This document shows positions 1-12,126 of a stretch of 64,000 bases of DNA, in pieces; the first letter of the stretch is position 1, and every line of letters starts with the position of its first letter. Source of the stretch: Nectonema munidae (Eukaryota > Nematomorpha > Nectonematoida > Nectonematidae); contig JAUIRK010000473.1 in the NCBI GenBank assembly GCA_030549495.1, positions 35,534 to 99,533 on the forward strand. The letters run 5' to 3'. The translations under genes were made by a program, and so were the position numbers. The notes under the pieces are model-generated. The model searched no databases. It was not told the origin of the DNA and saw only the letters and a program-made list of their open reading frames with translations.

Positions 1-791
1 ATTGATTTTTCATTTTTCAAGGTCATCGTGTTTACAACATCCTTCACGCAAACATGTTTTAATTAAATTTTATTTTTCTTTTTTTACATTTTGATTCTGA
101 AAAAATGTAAATCATATAACATATATATATATATATGTGCTAGGGGAATGAATTTGATAAATGTAATGAGAGCCAAATGGTAAAAGTACAGAAAGATTAT
201 TGATTTTGTTGTAAAAATTATATACATCCAAAGCCTGGTTGGTTATATATCTTCTAGATCCACCCCTGCCTTCAATTAGGTAAATCGATGACTGTGCTCG
301 TCTCAACGTCTTATTTGAGAGGAAAATTTCTCTTCCTATACAAATGTTAGGAAACCCTGGACTAGTCCTTGTATTTATTTTTATAAAAGTATTCTAAATT
401 GTTTCCCCACTGAACAAAAAAGTGAAAAATTTTCAATCTTCTTAAGATGGAATCATCATAAAGTCACTTGTTACACATGGTGTAACCAAAACGAATTAAA
501 GTGAAAAAATACAACAATTTTCGTGAAACTTTTAATGAACCAAATTTAGAAAGTTGTGAATACAGGATCAATTTTTTCCTCTTTAGACCCTTATTTATTT
601 AAAGAAGAAATAATACTTATAGCATATGACCTTAATCTAATAAAAATGAGTCAACTGCTCTTAATCCATGAGTCTGATCCCAAATTAAAGCTCTCTGTCA
701 TAGCGAGAGATCCAGAAACACGTAAGACAAGATATTTCTTAGTGAAAGAAAGCATTTGAAAGTGGATTTAATTAAGAATAATAAATATAAA

Positions 792-797
792 TTTATT
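792..797 (-). promoter_or_regulatory. Candidate poly(A) signal, ems left copy
   Basis: AATAAA on the minus strand 50 bases after the ems stop codon; conserved at the mirrored position in the right copy. Such motifs are common in DNA this AT-rich. Confidence 0.5.
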
Positions 798-846
798 GCA
801 ACTTTTGTGATAGCATGAATAAAACAGAATGATGACATTTTGATGA

Positions 847-1035
847 CTAATTTTCACTAGAAGGGCAACTTTCGCTTGAATTCTCTTTGGAGTCATCAAA
901 GGAAAGTGAGAGGCGCTGCTTTTTGTTTGGCGAACATTTCCTATCTTCGGAAACGTCTTCTTCTTCTTCGCCTTCCTTGCTCTCACATTTATCCCTTTTG
1001 TACTTTGTTCTTCTGTTCTGAAACCAAACTTTCAC
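847..1035 (-). CDS. ems: ems left copy, exon 3 (homeodomain helix 3 and C-terminus)
   Basis: Begins after TTGAG with GTG AAA GTT TGG TTT CAG, giving VKVWFQNRRTKYKR, the recognition helix. It continues in phase from exon 2's ETQ, at the homeodomain 44/45 intron site shared by many Emx and Hox-like genes. The 62-residue exon ends in a lysine/glutamate-rich then serine-rich tail (CESKEGEEEEDVSED, SSESCPSSEN) and a TAG stop at 847-849. Protein sequence is identical to the right copy. Confidence 0.95.
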   Translation of the reverse strand: MKVWFQNRRTKYKRDKCESKEGEEEEDVSEDRKCSPNKKQRLSLSFDDSKENSSESCPSSEN

Positions 1036-1616
1036 CTCAAAATTAAAATTTTATTTTACATCAAATATTTCCTATAATAAAATCATATTTGTGATTTCAA
1101 TTTTAAGATTCTTATAATAAATCCAGATGCCATGATACACCAGTACAATATTCTGGAAAGGGTTTCATGTAATTTCTACCCATTTAAATCCCCCTCCTCG
1201 AATAATAATTCACCCCACTATTGTTTGCTATAATAAGTTAAGCTCAAAAAAATTATAGTGAAACCTATATAGTAATTCAAATGATATTCCTCAAAATAAC
1301 CAACCAGAAGGATATTCAAAAGGTTTGATTTTCTATTGGCTCTAGTTGCTTCCTTTTATATCATTCAAATTTATATATTTACATATATTATTCTTGTGCA
1401 CCCATTCCTCCTTCATACATCTCTTCATCGAAAGGAAAAAGAAAAGTGGTAGACAGTGAAAATTACATATATAGAGAGAACTAATTGGCGATGCGAAAGA
1501 CTCTACTCTAGAATTTTTCCTTTTTTTAAATTTTAGCTAACTCTAAAATTAATCATATTTTTTAAAATGATTAGATTTATTAATATACCTGGAACAGTTT
1601 TCCTGTAAGCGGAAAT

Positions 1617-2003
1617 GGTACTTATGGGTTATCTCCCCCCCCCCCACTCTAAAAAATTTTTTAAAAAAATTTTTCCAACTTAATAATTTTAAAATACTAA
1701 TTAATTAATATATTAATAAATTCGTATTAATTAATAATTTTAAATATTTAATTTATGAAAATAAATTAAACAAATTATTACTTTTTTGCCTGTATGATTT
1801 TCATTAGTTACACTATATAATATTTTTTGAGTAAGCAGACGATATTTTGCCAACTAAAATAGTAGAATATTTTAGACTTTTTTTATTAGTTTGTATTGGA
1901 CTCCTGTTTAAACAAGTCATTTATTATTTTTACTCATCATTTAAATTTAAATAAAAATTTTAAAAAAATTTTTTAGAGTGGGGTGAGATAACCCATAAGT
2001 ACC
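1617..2003. mobile_element. hAT-type MITE A (left arm)
   Basis: Inverted ends start GGTACTTATGGGTTATCTC and run into a C/G tract and an A/T-rich stretch of about 50 bp. An 8-bp direct repeat, GCGGAAAT, flanks it at 1,609-1,616 and 2,004-2,011. Eight-base target duplications are typical of hAT elements. It has no coding capacity and sits in ems intron 2. Confidence 0.85.
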
Positions 2004-4411
2004 GCGGAAATTACCTGAAATGAAAAATTAACGGGATAGAAGTTTCCTGAGAGGAAAATTTCAGGGTGAGAGTTAGATGGGTGGAATTTACTGGTCACTC
2101 TGGAAAAATAGAAAATCACGATCTCAACACAATTTTATGTTTGAGGAACAAATTTCGCTTTAAAAAAGTAGAGTATATTTGAGAGAGAACTTTTGTGAAT
2201 GATAAATTATTTTTCCTAAAATTTTGTCTCAAAAATGTTACGTAGGAGTTTTGGTTTTATCCTCATCAATGCAATGGATGATAAAGTCGGTTTTACTGAA
2301 ATCAGAGCTGTAATCATACACAACCAAAATAGAAACAATTGAGAAACAGTAAAACGTTATGCTCCTATAAAAAAGAAGGGTAAAGCCAAAATTTCCAATA
2401 CTATGCTCATCAAATGTTTATCTTGTTTTCTTTTTCATACTTTTTTAAAAAAAATTTTTATTGTAATCATGTCTTTATTAATACAAATAAATTTTCTTTC
2501 AATGCATTTAAAGTATCACCCTAAATTGATATTGGTCCATAGCCGTTGATGACCATTAGCGTTTTTTGAAGTTTTCGGGAATTGTCTGAAGTAAGAGTAT
2601 GTGTAGAGTTTCTGTCTCGAGATTAAGTTTTTTCTGCTTCTTGATTCTCGAGAAAATGCACACGAGAAAAGTATTGTCTTTATTTTTCTATTTTTATTCA
2701 ATCGAAAATAAAGAAATCTCAAAAATTTAAATATGATTGAAACTTCTCAATCTTTTTATTTAAATAGCTAACTGACATTTTAAAAAAAATTTTAAATCGC
2801 TCACTATGAAATGAAAAATGGAGGAAATCTTTCACCATTTAAAACTTTTATTTAAATTCTTCATTCCATTTAACTCCAAAAAACACTTCAAAATTTTCTT
2901 CTACAAATTCTCTAAGGATTGATTTCTATTTTGAGTTTAAGTCTTTAATCGTGAAGAATATGTAATCTGTCAGCTCAGATTTATGATTAAAAAAATTTCT
3001 CTTTAATTGAAATTTTCAGTTGATTAAATTCTTTTTTAAAAAACAGTATTTGAAAAAATATTTGAATATTTATTTAAACAATGCCGAACTATTTTTAAAT
3101 AAACTATATGAATTTTTTCAAATAAAAATCAGTTTTACATTTTATGTATCCATTATCGTGTTTATCGCTATTATCCTACTCTTAAGAGATAAACCTCGAG
3201 TCTCCAGAATTCTCAATGTAATTTTTCATTTATCGAGAAATCAGAAAGTCTAACTGTCGAATTAATGTTAGTTTTAATTTTCTGTCCATACTTCTTTTTT
3301 ATATAATTTTTTCAACTTTCATTTTGAAGCTTATTTTTATTTTATCGAAAAATGATTAAAATACTGGCAAGCATTGCTATTTTTTATATACAAGTTTGTG
3401 AGGAGACTTAAAATATGTATTTGAATTAAGACATAGTTTAAAGCACCAACCTGTGATCTTTACACTTTTAAATCATTTTTATATCGTTTCTTATTGGAAT
3501 TTTTTTTTATTTAAACCAAAAGATTTATAAATCATGCCTATAAATGACATGAAATTTGTTAAGTTCCATTTTTCTTAAATATAAATTTAATTTGGTCAAT
3601 TTGTGTACATTGAAATTTAATTTTGCAATACAAAATTCGCAGTTTCCATTTTGAAAATCAATAATATTGAGACATATTACTTTTTATTTCATTTATATCT
3701 TAAAATGGATTCATTTCTCATGATAGCTCAGAATATTAAAGAAGAGAGTTCAAACCAAACTGGAACAAAAGCATCAAAAAAATCCAAAGATGATTACATG
3801 AAATATAGTTTAATAGTGTCTGAATAAAATGTTTAATAGCTCTTTCCAAAACTATTTTCGCACAACACTAATCTCACAGGGCACACCTATTGATAGACAC
3901 TGGTGTATAATCATTGTGTTGTAAGTTTATGGCTGTCAAATTCATCATAAAAGTTTGTGATTGGCTTATTTCATACATTTTCCTACTTCAAACGATCTTT
4001 GTTTTTTATAAGAATAAAAATTTTACTGTTTCTCAACCAAACTTTTTTTGATTTAAGAATATATATTTTGTATTAAATAATTGTTTTATGATTTTTCTTA
4101 GTTCATCATCATCATTTATTTTTAGTATGTGGTTTTTCCTCGTAAAAAGGGTGCACCTTCCTTATTCAATATGGAATCATAATGCAATGCATTTATTAAT
4201 TTCTTCCGTTTACATTTTTCTTAGTTAAAAAGATCAAAATATTTAACATATAGTTAAATTATTTTTGAAATATTTAGTTGGTTATTGAGTTATTAATTAA
4301 GTTAGATAGTTAGACTATTCATACTGTAAGTCGGTTAGGTGATTTGTAATTTGTTTAGTTAATAGTTAACAACGTTATTCAATGAAGACCGATTATTATT
4401 GGTGTTTATTT

Positions 4412-4421
4412 CTGTCAATCA
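4412..4421 (-). promoter_or_regulatory. Intronic Pbx/Meis-type site, ems intron 2 (left)
   Basis: Third TGATTGACAG in the arm, again on the ems strand, within intron 2. Confidence 0.35.
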
Positions 4422-5256
4422 CTTTCATCTACGCTTCACTGAAAAGGATGTTTTTGTCGCTGTAAGCTTTTTCTCCCAAGACCACATAAAATGGAACTAT
4501 TTTGATTACCTATTTGAAATCATTATTATTATTATTTGCAAATACGATCATTAGAGCAGAGAAGACGCTCGCTGTTTCAGGAAGATAATTAAGAAGGCAG
4601 CAACGATAAACAACACGACTCGTTGATTCCCTGTTGCGCTCGCTGTGATAATGAGTGTCTGTTCATATACTCACTTTGAGGTCACAAACAACTCCATCGA
4701 TCCATACCAATATTTCTCATATACTGATTGGCTGGATAAAATATTACTATTCTATTTCTCAACTTTTATCCGACTATTTGTCTAGTATGGTTAATTTTAA
4801 AACCTCTTACCGACTTTGGCAACTAGCATTACTTTTATTAATATCAATCTTTAAAAAATAGGCCACATCAGTTGGTAAGCGTTAACTAGTAAATTATTTA
4901 GTTAAACAAGCTATTAGTTTGTTCGTTTATTCTTCTATGCAGACCGTTTTGAAAAACCGAGAAACACTTTTTACAATTTCTCCCTCGATATAGGCTCTGA
5001 TATAGTTAATTTTACTTTCCAATACTGTTTGCATATTTACACAAAACATCTTCTTAAATTCACACTCAGAAAAAATATTTTATCGAGTCTAAAATGATTT
5101 TTTTCCTAATCGAGCTTAAATAACATATTTTCACTTTCTGTATTATAAAATTTACAGGTTCAAAAGAACTTGGGATGAGGCCAGTGACAAGTTGACAACG
5201 GTAGGGGAAAAACATCCGAAGATGAGGAAATTTTCATAAGAAGAATGCGCGATTAC

Positions 5257-5498
5257 TTGTGTTTCAGAGAGGGTTAGTTTTTCTGCCAATTCCTTTCTCT
5301 CGGAACCAACAACATATTGATTTTTGTCGAAGGCGTCCTCCAATTTGATGAGTTGGGAGGGCGAAAACGCAGTCCTCACTCGCTTGATCTTTTTTAGCGT
5401 GTCGTAGTTGTTGTAGGCGTGAAGGCGGTTTTCAGACAACACCAGGTCATCTAAAGTGTAGCATTTCGAGTTTAGAAGTACTGCCTCTTCAGACATTT
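5257..5498 (-). CDS. ems: ems left copy, exon 2 (linker and 5' homeobox)
   Basis: Encodes MSEEAVLL to LSETQ: a 34-residue linker and homeodomain residues 1 to about 44. The 3' end is a GTAATC donor directly after CAA (Q); skipping it would read VIAHSSYEN and lose helix 3. At the 5' end I use the TTAG acceptor just before 5,498. It leaves AA, which completes a lysine codon with the single base left by exon 1, and then enters ATG TCT GAA in frame. The acceptor has a poor pyrimidine tract. A different acceptor further upstream would put this copy out of frame because of a one-base difference from the right copy. Confidence 0.88.
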
Positions 5499-5954
5499 CT
5501 AATCATATCATTTTTATTCCGTGAAATTTCAGTTATCTCATTTTTTGGGAGCATTTCAAAAAATTGGGCTTCTACGCTTACCAAAAAAACAATTCCTTCT
5601 AACCCTTTTGATTCCAGAAAAGGCAGATGATATTTAATAATTCGATCCGTTGAATACCAATGATCCAAAAATGGACAGCAGAAGATGTCCTGTTTTTAGC
5701 TGAAATCAATTCAAATTCAAAAAAAGTTTTCTTCTTTGCCCGGTCCTTTGCGCGTTAAACTACTTTACCTCTTTAGATCCCAGGAAAACCAAACGACATT
5801 ATAAAAAAATCGTCTGTTTCATTGAATAAGATGGTGCGATCAAATGTGTTAATACAAATAAAGTCATTGACCCAAACTAAATTTCATTTACATATTATTT
5901 GTCCTAAAATATATAAAATTAGTTACCAGTTAAATTAATTAAAATTAGAAAAGG

Positions 5955-6308
5955 CAGGGCGGATCTAGAAATGTGCATTATGAGGGGCAGATTTTACTAA
6001 ACTAGAACTCAAATGTGAAGCATATAAATTTAAACTTTATCAAAATTTTTAAAACAAAAAGAGGAATGAGAGAATTAAAACGATCCTCATTCATTGAACT
6101 GAGAAGGAAATTGATTTGGTAAAACTTGATGTAACCTTTTTAGGGCTTCTCACTTTAGAGAAAGATTGAATCTAAAAAACGAGTTGCAGAAATCATCATA
6201 ATATTTGAGTTCTACGAAAAGAATTAGATCAAGTTTCAAGCAATTGACAATGCAATTTTAGGGGGAGGGCGTACACCGGTTTCGCCCCCTCCCCCTAAAT
6301 CCGCCAGT
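5955..6308. mobile_element. hAT-like MITE C (left arm)
   Basis: Ends read CAGGGCGGATCTAG and, inverted, CACTGGCGGATTTAG. The right end carries a hairpin of G-run and C-run around 6,261-6,297. Flanking direct repeats are imperfect (GAAAAGG and GAAAGGG). Non-coding, inside ems intron 1. Confidence 0.6.
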
Positions 6309-6932
6309 GAAAGGGGTTGTGGTGATAAAAAATAAATAAAATGTGTAGCACAAACTAGCTTCAGAAAAACTGATCACCATTAATCAAAGCGATAAAGGGA
6401 GTAAAATAAGTTGTTCGTAAAAAACAAAGCACAACGTATTTGCACCAAATGTTATAAACTTGTTCTTTGCTTACCATGCTCAAATTATAAGAAAGTATAA
6501 TTATTTCTATTATTTTTTATAAGTTAACTTAATCAAATTAAAAAGCTTAAATCAAAAAAATTAAATAATTATTATTTAAAATAATCTTTAATCGGTTAAA
6601 TATAAAAGTTTCATTTTTTAAGGATAAAATAAAAAGGTCAATTGATCCTGTTAGTAAAAAAAGGATAAATGCAAATACACACTTCAAATTTAAAAAAAAA
6701 TGGAATTTTTATTTAGTTAAAATTGTTATTTTATGTAAAAAATGAAATCAATAAGTTTAATTAAAGTATTAAAAAATAAGAATATTTAACTGTTCTTTAA
6801 TTGAAAAGACGTAAATTAAGTCTGTTAGTAGTTCTAGAGTTAAGAAAGGTTTTATCAAAGACAATGTTGCTATTCTACAGTGATTAATAATATTATATAC
6901 AGTAACCCATCTCAAATACGATCCTCTAAAAC

Positions 6933-7529
6933 AAGGGTTCTCAACCTTTTTTCTACCATGGCCCCCTTTTTTCTCAAATATTATTCTATGGCCCCATAAG
7001 GTTTTTCATATATTTTTCTATTTTTTAGAGGTCAAAAACGAAAATTCGGAACTTTTTCATGAAGTTAATCATTCAAACAACATAACAGCAAAGCAAAAAA
7101 CTGTAAAATTCCTTCAAAAATTTTAGAGCTTCTAAATCATAACTTTTTTTCATAATAGTTTAGAATTAAAGTTGCTTTCCAATTGAGTCTTTTTTTACTT
7201 CATATTAACGTTATAAGCCTAGTAGATGGGGAAACAAAACTATAAAAAAGTTCATGAAAATAGAATTTTCATGTAAAGTTTCAAGATATAGTTGCTAAAA
7301 TAGTTTTTGCATCATATGTATTAATATAGAAAAATCGACAAAGCTTTGGAGCATTTTTATAAATAAAAATGAGTCTTTTCGTCAACTTACCTTTTTATTT
7401 TAAGCATCGATCTATATCAATCCGAACTTATACTTGTTTTGTGACTTCTCTACCATCTGATATTTAAATCATATTTTTTACTGTGGCCCCTCGAGGGCCA
7501 TATATGGCCCACGTTGTGAAACCCTGTAG
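6933..7529. mobile_element. hAT non-autonomous element B (left arm)
   Basis: 597 bp flanked by a perfect 8-bp duplication, TCTAAAAC, at 6,925-6,932 and 7,530-7,537. Its ends (AAGGGTTCTCAACCTTTTTT and, inverted, CAGGGTTTCACAACG) resemble the common hAT terminus CAGGGGTTCTCAA. GGCCCC-rich subterminal repeats occur at both ends. No transposase frame. Confidence 0.8.
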
Positions 7530-8111
7530 TCTAAAACACGACTTCCTCAAATAAATGACTTTATTTATACACACAAATGATTTTTTAAAATATATAAATA
7601 TATTGTTAATTAACTGGTTAACAACCAAATTATTCAAACGCGATCTAATGTAAAGCAGAAGATTTGTATTAAAAAACATTAAAATTAAAATTAGTATTAT
7701 TTTCAATAACATTTCACTTTTAAAATTTTTATTTTCAATAGGATTGATTTTTATGTAAATTTCATGAATATTTAATCAAATTATGTTTATTGATAAAAAT
7801 AAATAAGTTATAATGCTGTCTAGACGTTATCAAAAAATGCTTAATTTTTGAAACACATTTCTAAAGACTTCCTCTCAAATACGACTTTTTAAAAGGGGCT
7901 TTTTAACTATAGATCAATATAAAAAAATACCAACTGAACACTTCAGCAAACAGAATAATGAGACGTTATCTAGTAGCAGAAAATTTGTATAAAAAGGCAT
8001 TTATAAAAGCAAACGATCTTATTTTTATAAAGTTGACTAAAGTCGACTTTGATCGATAAATGGACAAATGTAAATGCAAACATGTTCATATCTTAAAATC
8101 AAAATAACTAT

Positions 8112-8251
8112 TTAACCCATTAAGTCCCAATGCTCCCATTTGGGAACATAAGTAATTTCATCTTCGTCTGCTTTTTTCAATGACTTTGAATATAAATCGT
8201 CTGCGTTTTTTTTTAATTATCGTCTGATTTCTATGGTACTTAATGGGTTAA
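8112..8251. mobile_element. piggyBac-type MITE, TTAA-flanked (left arm)
   Basis: Starts TTAACCCATTAAGTCCCA and ends with the inverted form CTTAATGGGTTAA. TTAA target duplication with CCC-starting inverted ends is the piggyBac signature. The interior carries the words GTCTGCTTTTTTCAATGAC and CGTCTG shared with other copies here. Confidence 0.75.
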
Positions 8252-9644
8252 AGAGGAAATTAAAGTAAATACATCTTTTTTACGAAAGGCACGGCCAGTT
8301 TTCATAAATAACGTGCAAGAAAACACGCAAGGTATATTCTTTATAAGCTCGCCATTAAAAACAAAATATATAGGATTTGAATTTCCGCCCGTTTCGTTCT
8401 CAACCAGGAATATAATAGGAAAGCTTTGAAAGAGAAATTTTTAAGAAAATAAAGTGAAGTACTCCCTTTCAAAGCGTTCTTATCAAATTGTTCATAAAGA
8501 CGGAAACAATCTAAAATTCGAATCCTATATTTTCTTTTTTAAAGTCGACATTTTAAAGAATCACTCCTTGTTTACTTCTTTTTTACTTTAAAATATATAA
8601 ATATGAATTTTGGTTTTAACTTTTAATCAAATAAATTAAAATCAAATTCTTTGTTCCATTGTTTAATTCTGCGTCAGCAGATGACCAAGAGTATGAAGGA
8701 GCTGGTGCATATGTCGATCATCCGTCATAACATTTCTCTGCTATGCGAAATTATTTTTCCATTGGTAGAGAATTATCGATAAAATTGTAGCATACGTTAA
8801 TAAATTTTAAGAGATAGATAATCTCTAAACTTGCCTCATCTGCATGAAATTCATTGAAAAGAAAATTTAGGTTAACAAATTCTTAGACATTGCTAAAGCC
8901 ATATTAAAATTATAAGAATCAAAGTTTTACAAATGCTCAACTTTAAAAGGTTATTTAAATGATCATTTTAAAAAAATATGTAATTTTAACTTGTAAATAA
9001 ATTAATTTTTGAATGGCAGTGAAAACTTTCATTACGACGCACTGTATTAGCCGACCAATCCAGTATTGTCACTAAAATTAGTATCGTCTTATATTTTGCT
9101 TATGAATAGCAGTTGTTTAAAATTCTTGGCCAATCCGACCAACTTCATATGTTGAGATTTAGAACAAAGAAAACTGCGCCAACATGCGATTGGATAAACT
9201 ACCATGATTAGCGGAAATCTGAAATGTTCTAATGGTAGAAGCGTAAAATATTTATATATTTATGGATTTAAATATGAATTTTAATATTTTCAATATTTAT
9301 AAGATTTAAACTATAGGATTTCATTCGGCAATATCCCATCTTGTTAGAAATATTGAGGTTTTATAGTACGTGAAGGCTAACCATTATAAAATAAAACAAA
9401 TCTATATCTTCAACACAAGTAACCGAAATGTTAAAATTAAGATTTTCTTGACTATACGCACTTTATATTAAATATTATGTGCATTGGATGGAATTATACA
9501 CAAATTTCTTATTCCGAAAATTGCCAAGGAAACAGATAGTCGCGTACCACCCTTAATGCCGCCCGGCGAATACTGATTTTGCTGCCCCTCAAAATTTCAA
9601 AGAAAACTGCAAAACGCACAAAACTTAATAATATAGGTGTATAG

Positions 9645-9890
9645 CAGTGTCGGATCCAAGGGGGGGGGGGGAGGCCCGCTTCGAAAATTACCCTTACTAA
9701 TTTTGCTTTTTCCCAAAACAATACTTGTTGGTAGTTGATTACGTTTATATCAACGACATGATAAGTCGAATTCTAAAAGACATAATACAGCTGTTGTATT
9801 CTCTGAAGACTTTTAGCAAAATTGCAAAAAATTTAAATACGTTTCGCCCCCCCCCCCCCTCCCTATAAGAAATTTCTGGATACGCCACTG
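9645..9890. mobile_element. hAT-type MITE D with G/C runs (left arm)
   Basis: 246 bp between perfect 8-bp duplications GTGTATAG (9,637-9,644 and 9,891-9,898). Ends are CAGTGTCGGATCCA and, inverted, CAGTGGCGTATCCA. Just inside each end is a homopolymer G run (12 G at 9,660-9,671; C run at 9,847-9,859). Lies in ems intron 1. Confidence 0.85.
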
Positions 9891-10257
9891 GTGTATAGGT
9901 ATTGAAATTGGAGTAAAAAGTGTAGCAAATAATCATTTCATTACCATTTAAGTTTAAAATGTCTCGATTAAATTTTAATTGATTAAATTCTGCGCTCCCT
10001 TTCACCTCTTGGTACGCCACTGTAAGCAGATATTTACCTAAGTCTCACTGTAAATACACTGGAAATCAATGAGAATTTCTCTTTCACTGTTAACATTCGC
10101 CCCCGGAGCACTTGTGCTAGGTAGTTGACTGCCTCTACCGGGTGTTTATTTAGACATTTCTAATGTGGGAGAGACACATTGATTTTATGAATGGAGAAGC
10201 TCAAAACGATCCACACGCAGAACATGAGGAGATAGAAAAAATGTAAAGGTGAGTTAC

Positions 10258-10606
10258 TATAGAGGAAAGGGTTCATGAATTTCTGGCTTTCTGCGAGTAG
10301 GGTGTAGTAGAGCAGTCTTGTGTCATTGCTGGGGTAGGCAGAAGGTATTCCCAGGCTGGGCGTTGCGTCGAGCGAGTGCGAAAAGGAGGACTCGTACATG
10401 CTCGTGTTTGGCACGTAGGATGCGGGAAAGGAACACGTTGAGAACTGTGTGGGGATGGCGGGGGTGCACATGTGGGGGCTGTTGTTTTGGATGTCCTGTA
10501 TTAAAAAGTTTTCTGCTGTTTTGGAAATTTTGAGGCCTGGTTTTTGGAACGGCTTCGAGCTTATAAGAGAGTCGATTGAAAAGCTGGGTTTTGTCACAAT
10601 CTGCAT
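10258..10606 (-). CDS. ems: ems left copy, exon 1 (N-terminal part)
   Basis: The reading frame opens at ATG 10,606 (MQIVTKPSFSIDSLI) and is open to 10,160. The FSIDSLI motif near the start matches the FTIESL-type eh1 motif at the same place in Emx proteins, which supports this ATG. I end the exon at 10,258, before a GTAACT donor, leaving 116 codons plus one base. Beyond that the frame becomes strongly hydrophobic (LHFFYLLMFCVWIVL), unlike Emx, and is probably intron. No YPW-type hexapeptide is visible, although most Emx proteins have one upstream of the homeodomain. The donor is weak, so the 3' end is uncertain. Confidence 0.72.
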
Positions 10607-10800
10607 TTTCTGTAATTCACTTTACTTACTCTATTCAAATGCTAATGAAGAAATGATATGGCAAGTTTATTAAATACAAATGAGTTGGGAGTGCAGAGTT
10701 TATAATTTAAATACTCATACTTACTTAATATGCCAATAATTGCTGTAATCATTGATATAAATTGCATACTTTAACACGTCGCTTTAATTGGTCCAGACAA

Positions 10801-10810
10801 CTGTCAATCA
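10801..10810 (-). promoter_or_regulatory. Pbx/Meis-type site upstream of ems (left)
   Basis: TGATTGACAG on the ems strand, about 195 bp before the ems ATG. This 10-mer is the known composite binding site of Pbx/Exd with Prep/Meis/Hth proteins. Location near the start codon makes a promoter role plausible; function is inferred. Confidence 0.5.
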
Positions 10811-12126
10811 ATTTGATAGACACTCCTTCGTTCAACTTCTTTTCTTCTATTACACGTTCGCAGTGGCATCCTGCATAATGCGTCTTGCTAATAACTTGTT
10901 TTACTTAAATACATAAAGTGTTGAGAAAGCGATGGGAAAGATAACAAGTTTGTCAGTGTGTACATGAGATGTGTTAGTAGCAAAGCAAAACTAATCAACA
11001 AAGCGTGAGGCTCATATTCTTTTCGCAAACACGCCAATGTCTATGCTTACTTATTAGACTGTCTCTCTTGCTTCTTATTCCACGCTATTTATCGTGGTTA
11101 AGTCTAAGGGCGGGAAAATCTTTTTTGATTCTGAACCGTCTTTCCGTTATGCCAGATTTATCTGAACCAACCAGGGTTAACGGTTGGAGTGTGCATAGCT
11201 AGATCAGGTTTTAAAGATCCCTTAATCCGATTCAACCAATTGGAAAGCGCAAAAGTATGAGATGAGAATTTCAACCGAAACTTACTAAGGCTTATGAAAA
11301 CTTTACACTTTTATTTTAATATTTCTTATTAACTTTACAATGTTTCTAAAGTTTTACCCATTAGATCACATATCCATTTTGCATGGAATACAGCGTTATT
11401 CAGGAGAGGGAATTGTGGAGTGAACTTTATTTAGAAGGGTTTATGTTGTAACTTTCTTCAAGAACTTTCTTTTTCACTTTTTTTCAATTTGCTGATATTG
11501 GAATATTTATCAATGAAATAGAACAGTGCTATGAAAATAAGTTTCAAGATAACTTTTACAAATTTATTCTAAGCCTATATAGGAAAAGATTGGCATAATA
11601 ATAATAATAATAAGCTCCTAGTAAGAAAAACCGTAAACCATTTCCTAAATTTTCATTAAAAATATGAATATATGTCAGATAAAAATATAGAAAATTTAGT
11701 TAGAGACTTCTCCACACAAAAATGCACCACGGCTCTCATATTAAGAGCGAATACAGTTTGGCTCAAAGCGAAAATCATCAGACAGAGAAAGTTATTTAAA
11801 ATAGGCATTAATATTTATAGTAAGATTTGTTCACAAAAGCGTAGACCTTTTCTCAAAATTTGTGACGAGCGAAATGGAGTTCACACTCAAAATAGGGATG
11901 GATGCTGCAAAAGAGTTTTTGATATTCCATCTTCAACAGTTTATGTGTCGCGATAGATTTTCCAGTAATGTTTTTTTATCATGGGATCATATTAGTCAGC
12001 AATTTAATGTTCGTAACAACTAAAAAAAAATATTTGTGTTAGTAGTTCATTTGATATTGGTATTTATTTTTATTGAAGTTCAAAGATAATTTTCATATTA
12101 TATTTCCGATTTTTAATTATTACATA

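Larger units (their letters stand above)
1036..5256. other. ems intron 2, left copy
   Basis: Intron between homeodomain positions 44 and 45. Apart from MITE A and one TGATTGACAG site I see no exon, RNA gene or other element in it. Short open frames here are also present in the mirrored intron only because the arms are copies. Confidence 0.7.
5499..10257. other. ems intron 1, left copy
   Basis: Contains MITEs C, B and D and one TTAA MITE. Otherwise AT-rich sequence with no coding signal that I trust. Confidence 0.65.
847..10606 (-). other. ems: ems/Emx homeobox gene, left copy (gene span)
   Basis: Three coding exons on the minus strand spell an Emx/empty-spiracles transcription factor of about 259 residues. 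Order: an N-terminal part with an eh1-like Groucho-binding motif (FSIDSLI, residues 9-15), a low-conservation linker, the homeodomain ([14 protein letters not shown] to NRRTKYKRDK) split by an intron after ETQ at homeodomain position 44/45, and an acidic/serine-rich tail. The [16 protein letters not shown] and L.LSETQVKVWFQNRRTKYKR stretches are diagnostic of Emx. Emx/ems proteins are nuclear DNA-binding patterning factors for head and anterior brain. Introns are about 4.8 and 4.2 kb. The gene lies head to head with an almost identical copy at 14,864-24,594. The exon 1/exon 2 junction is inferred, not proven. Confidence 0.95.

Noticed and set aside
8675-8770. GC-richer patch in ems intron 1 (TGACCAAGAGTATGAAGG)
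   Set aside because: Has an acceptor-like start and a short frame but no recognisable protein and no matching donor; could be a conserved regulatory patch, untestable here.
10318-10673. Open frames antisense to ems exon 1
   Set aside because: Shadows of the GC-richer coding exon on the other strand.
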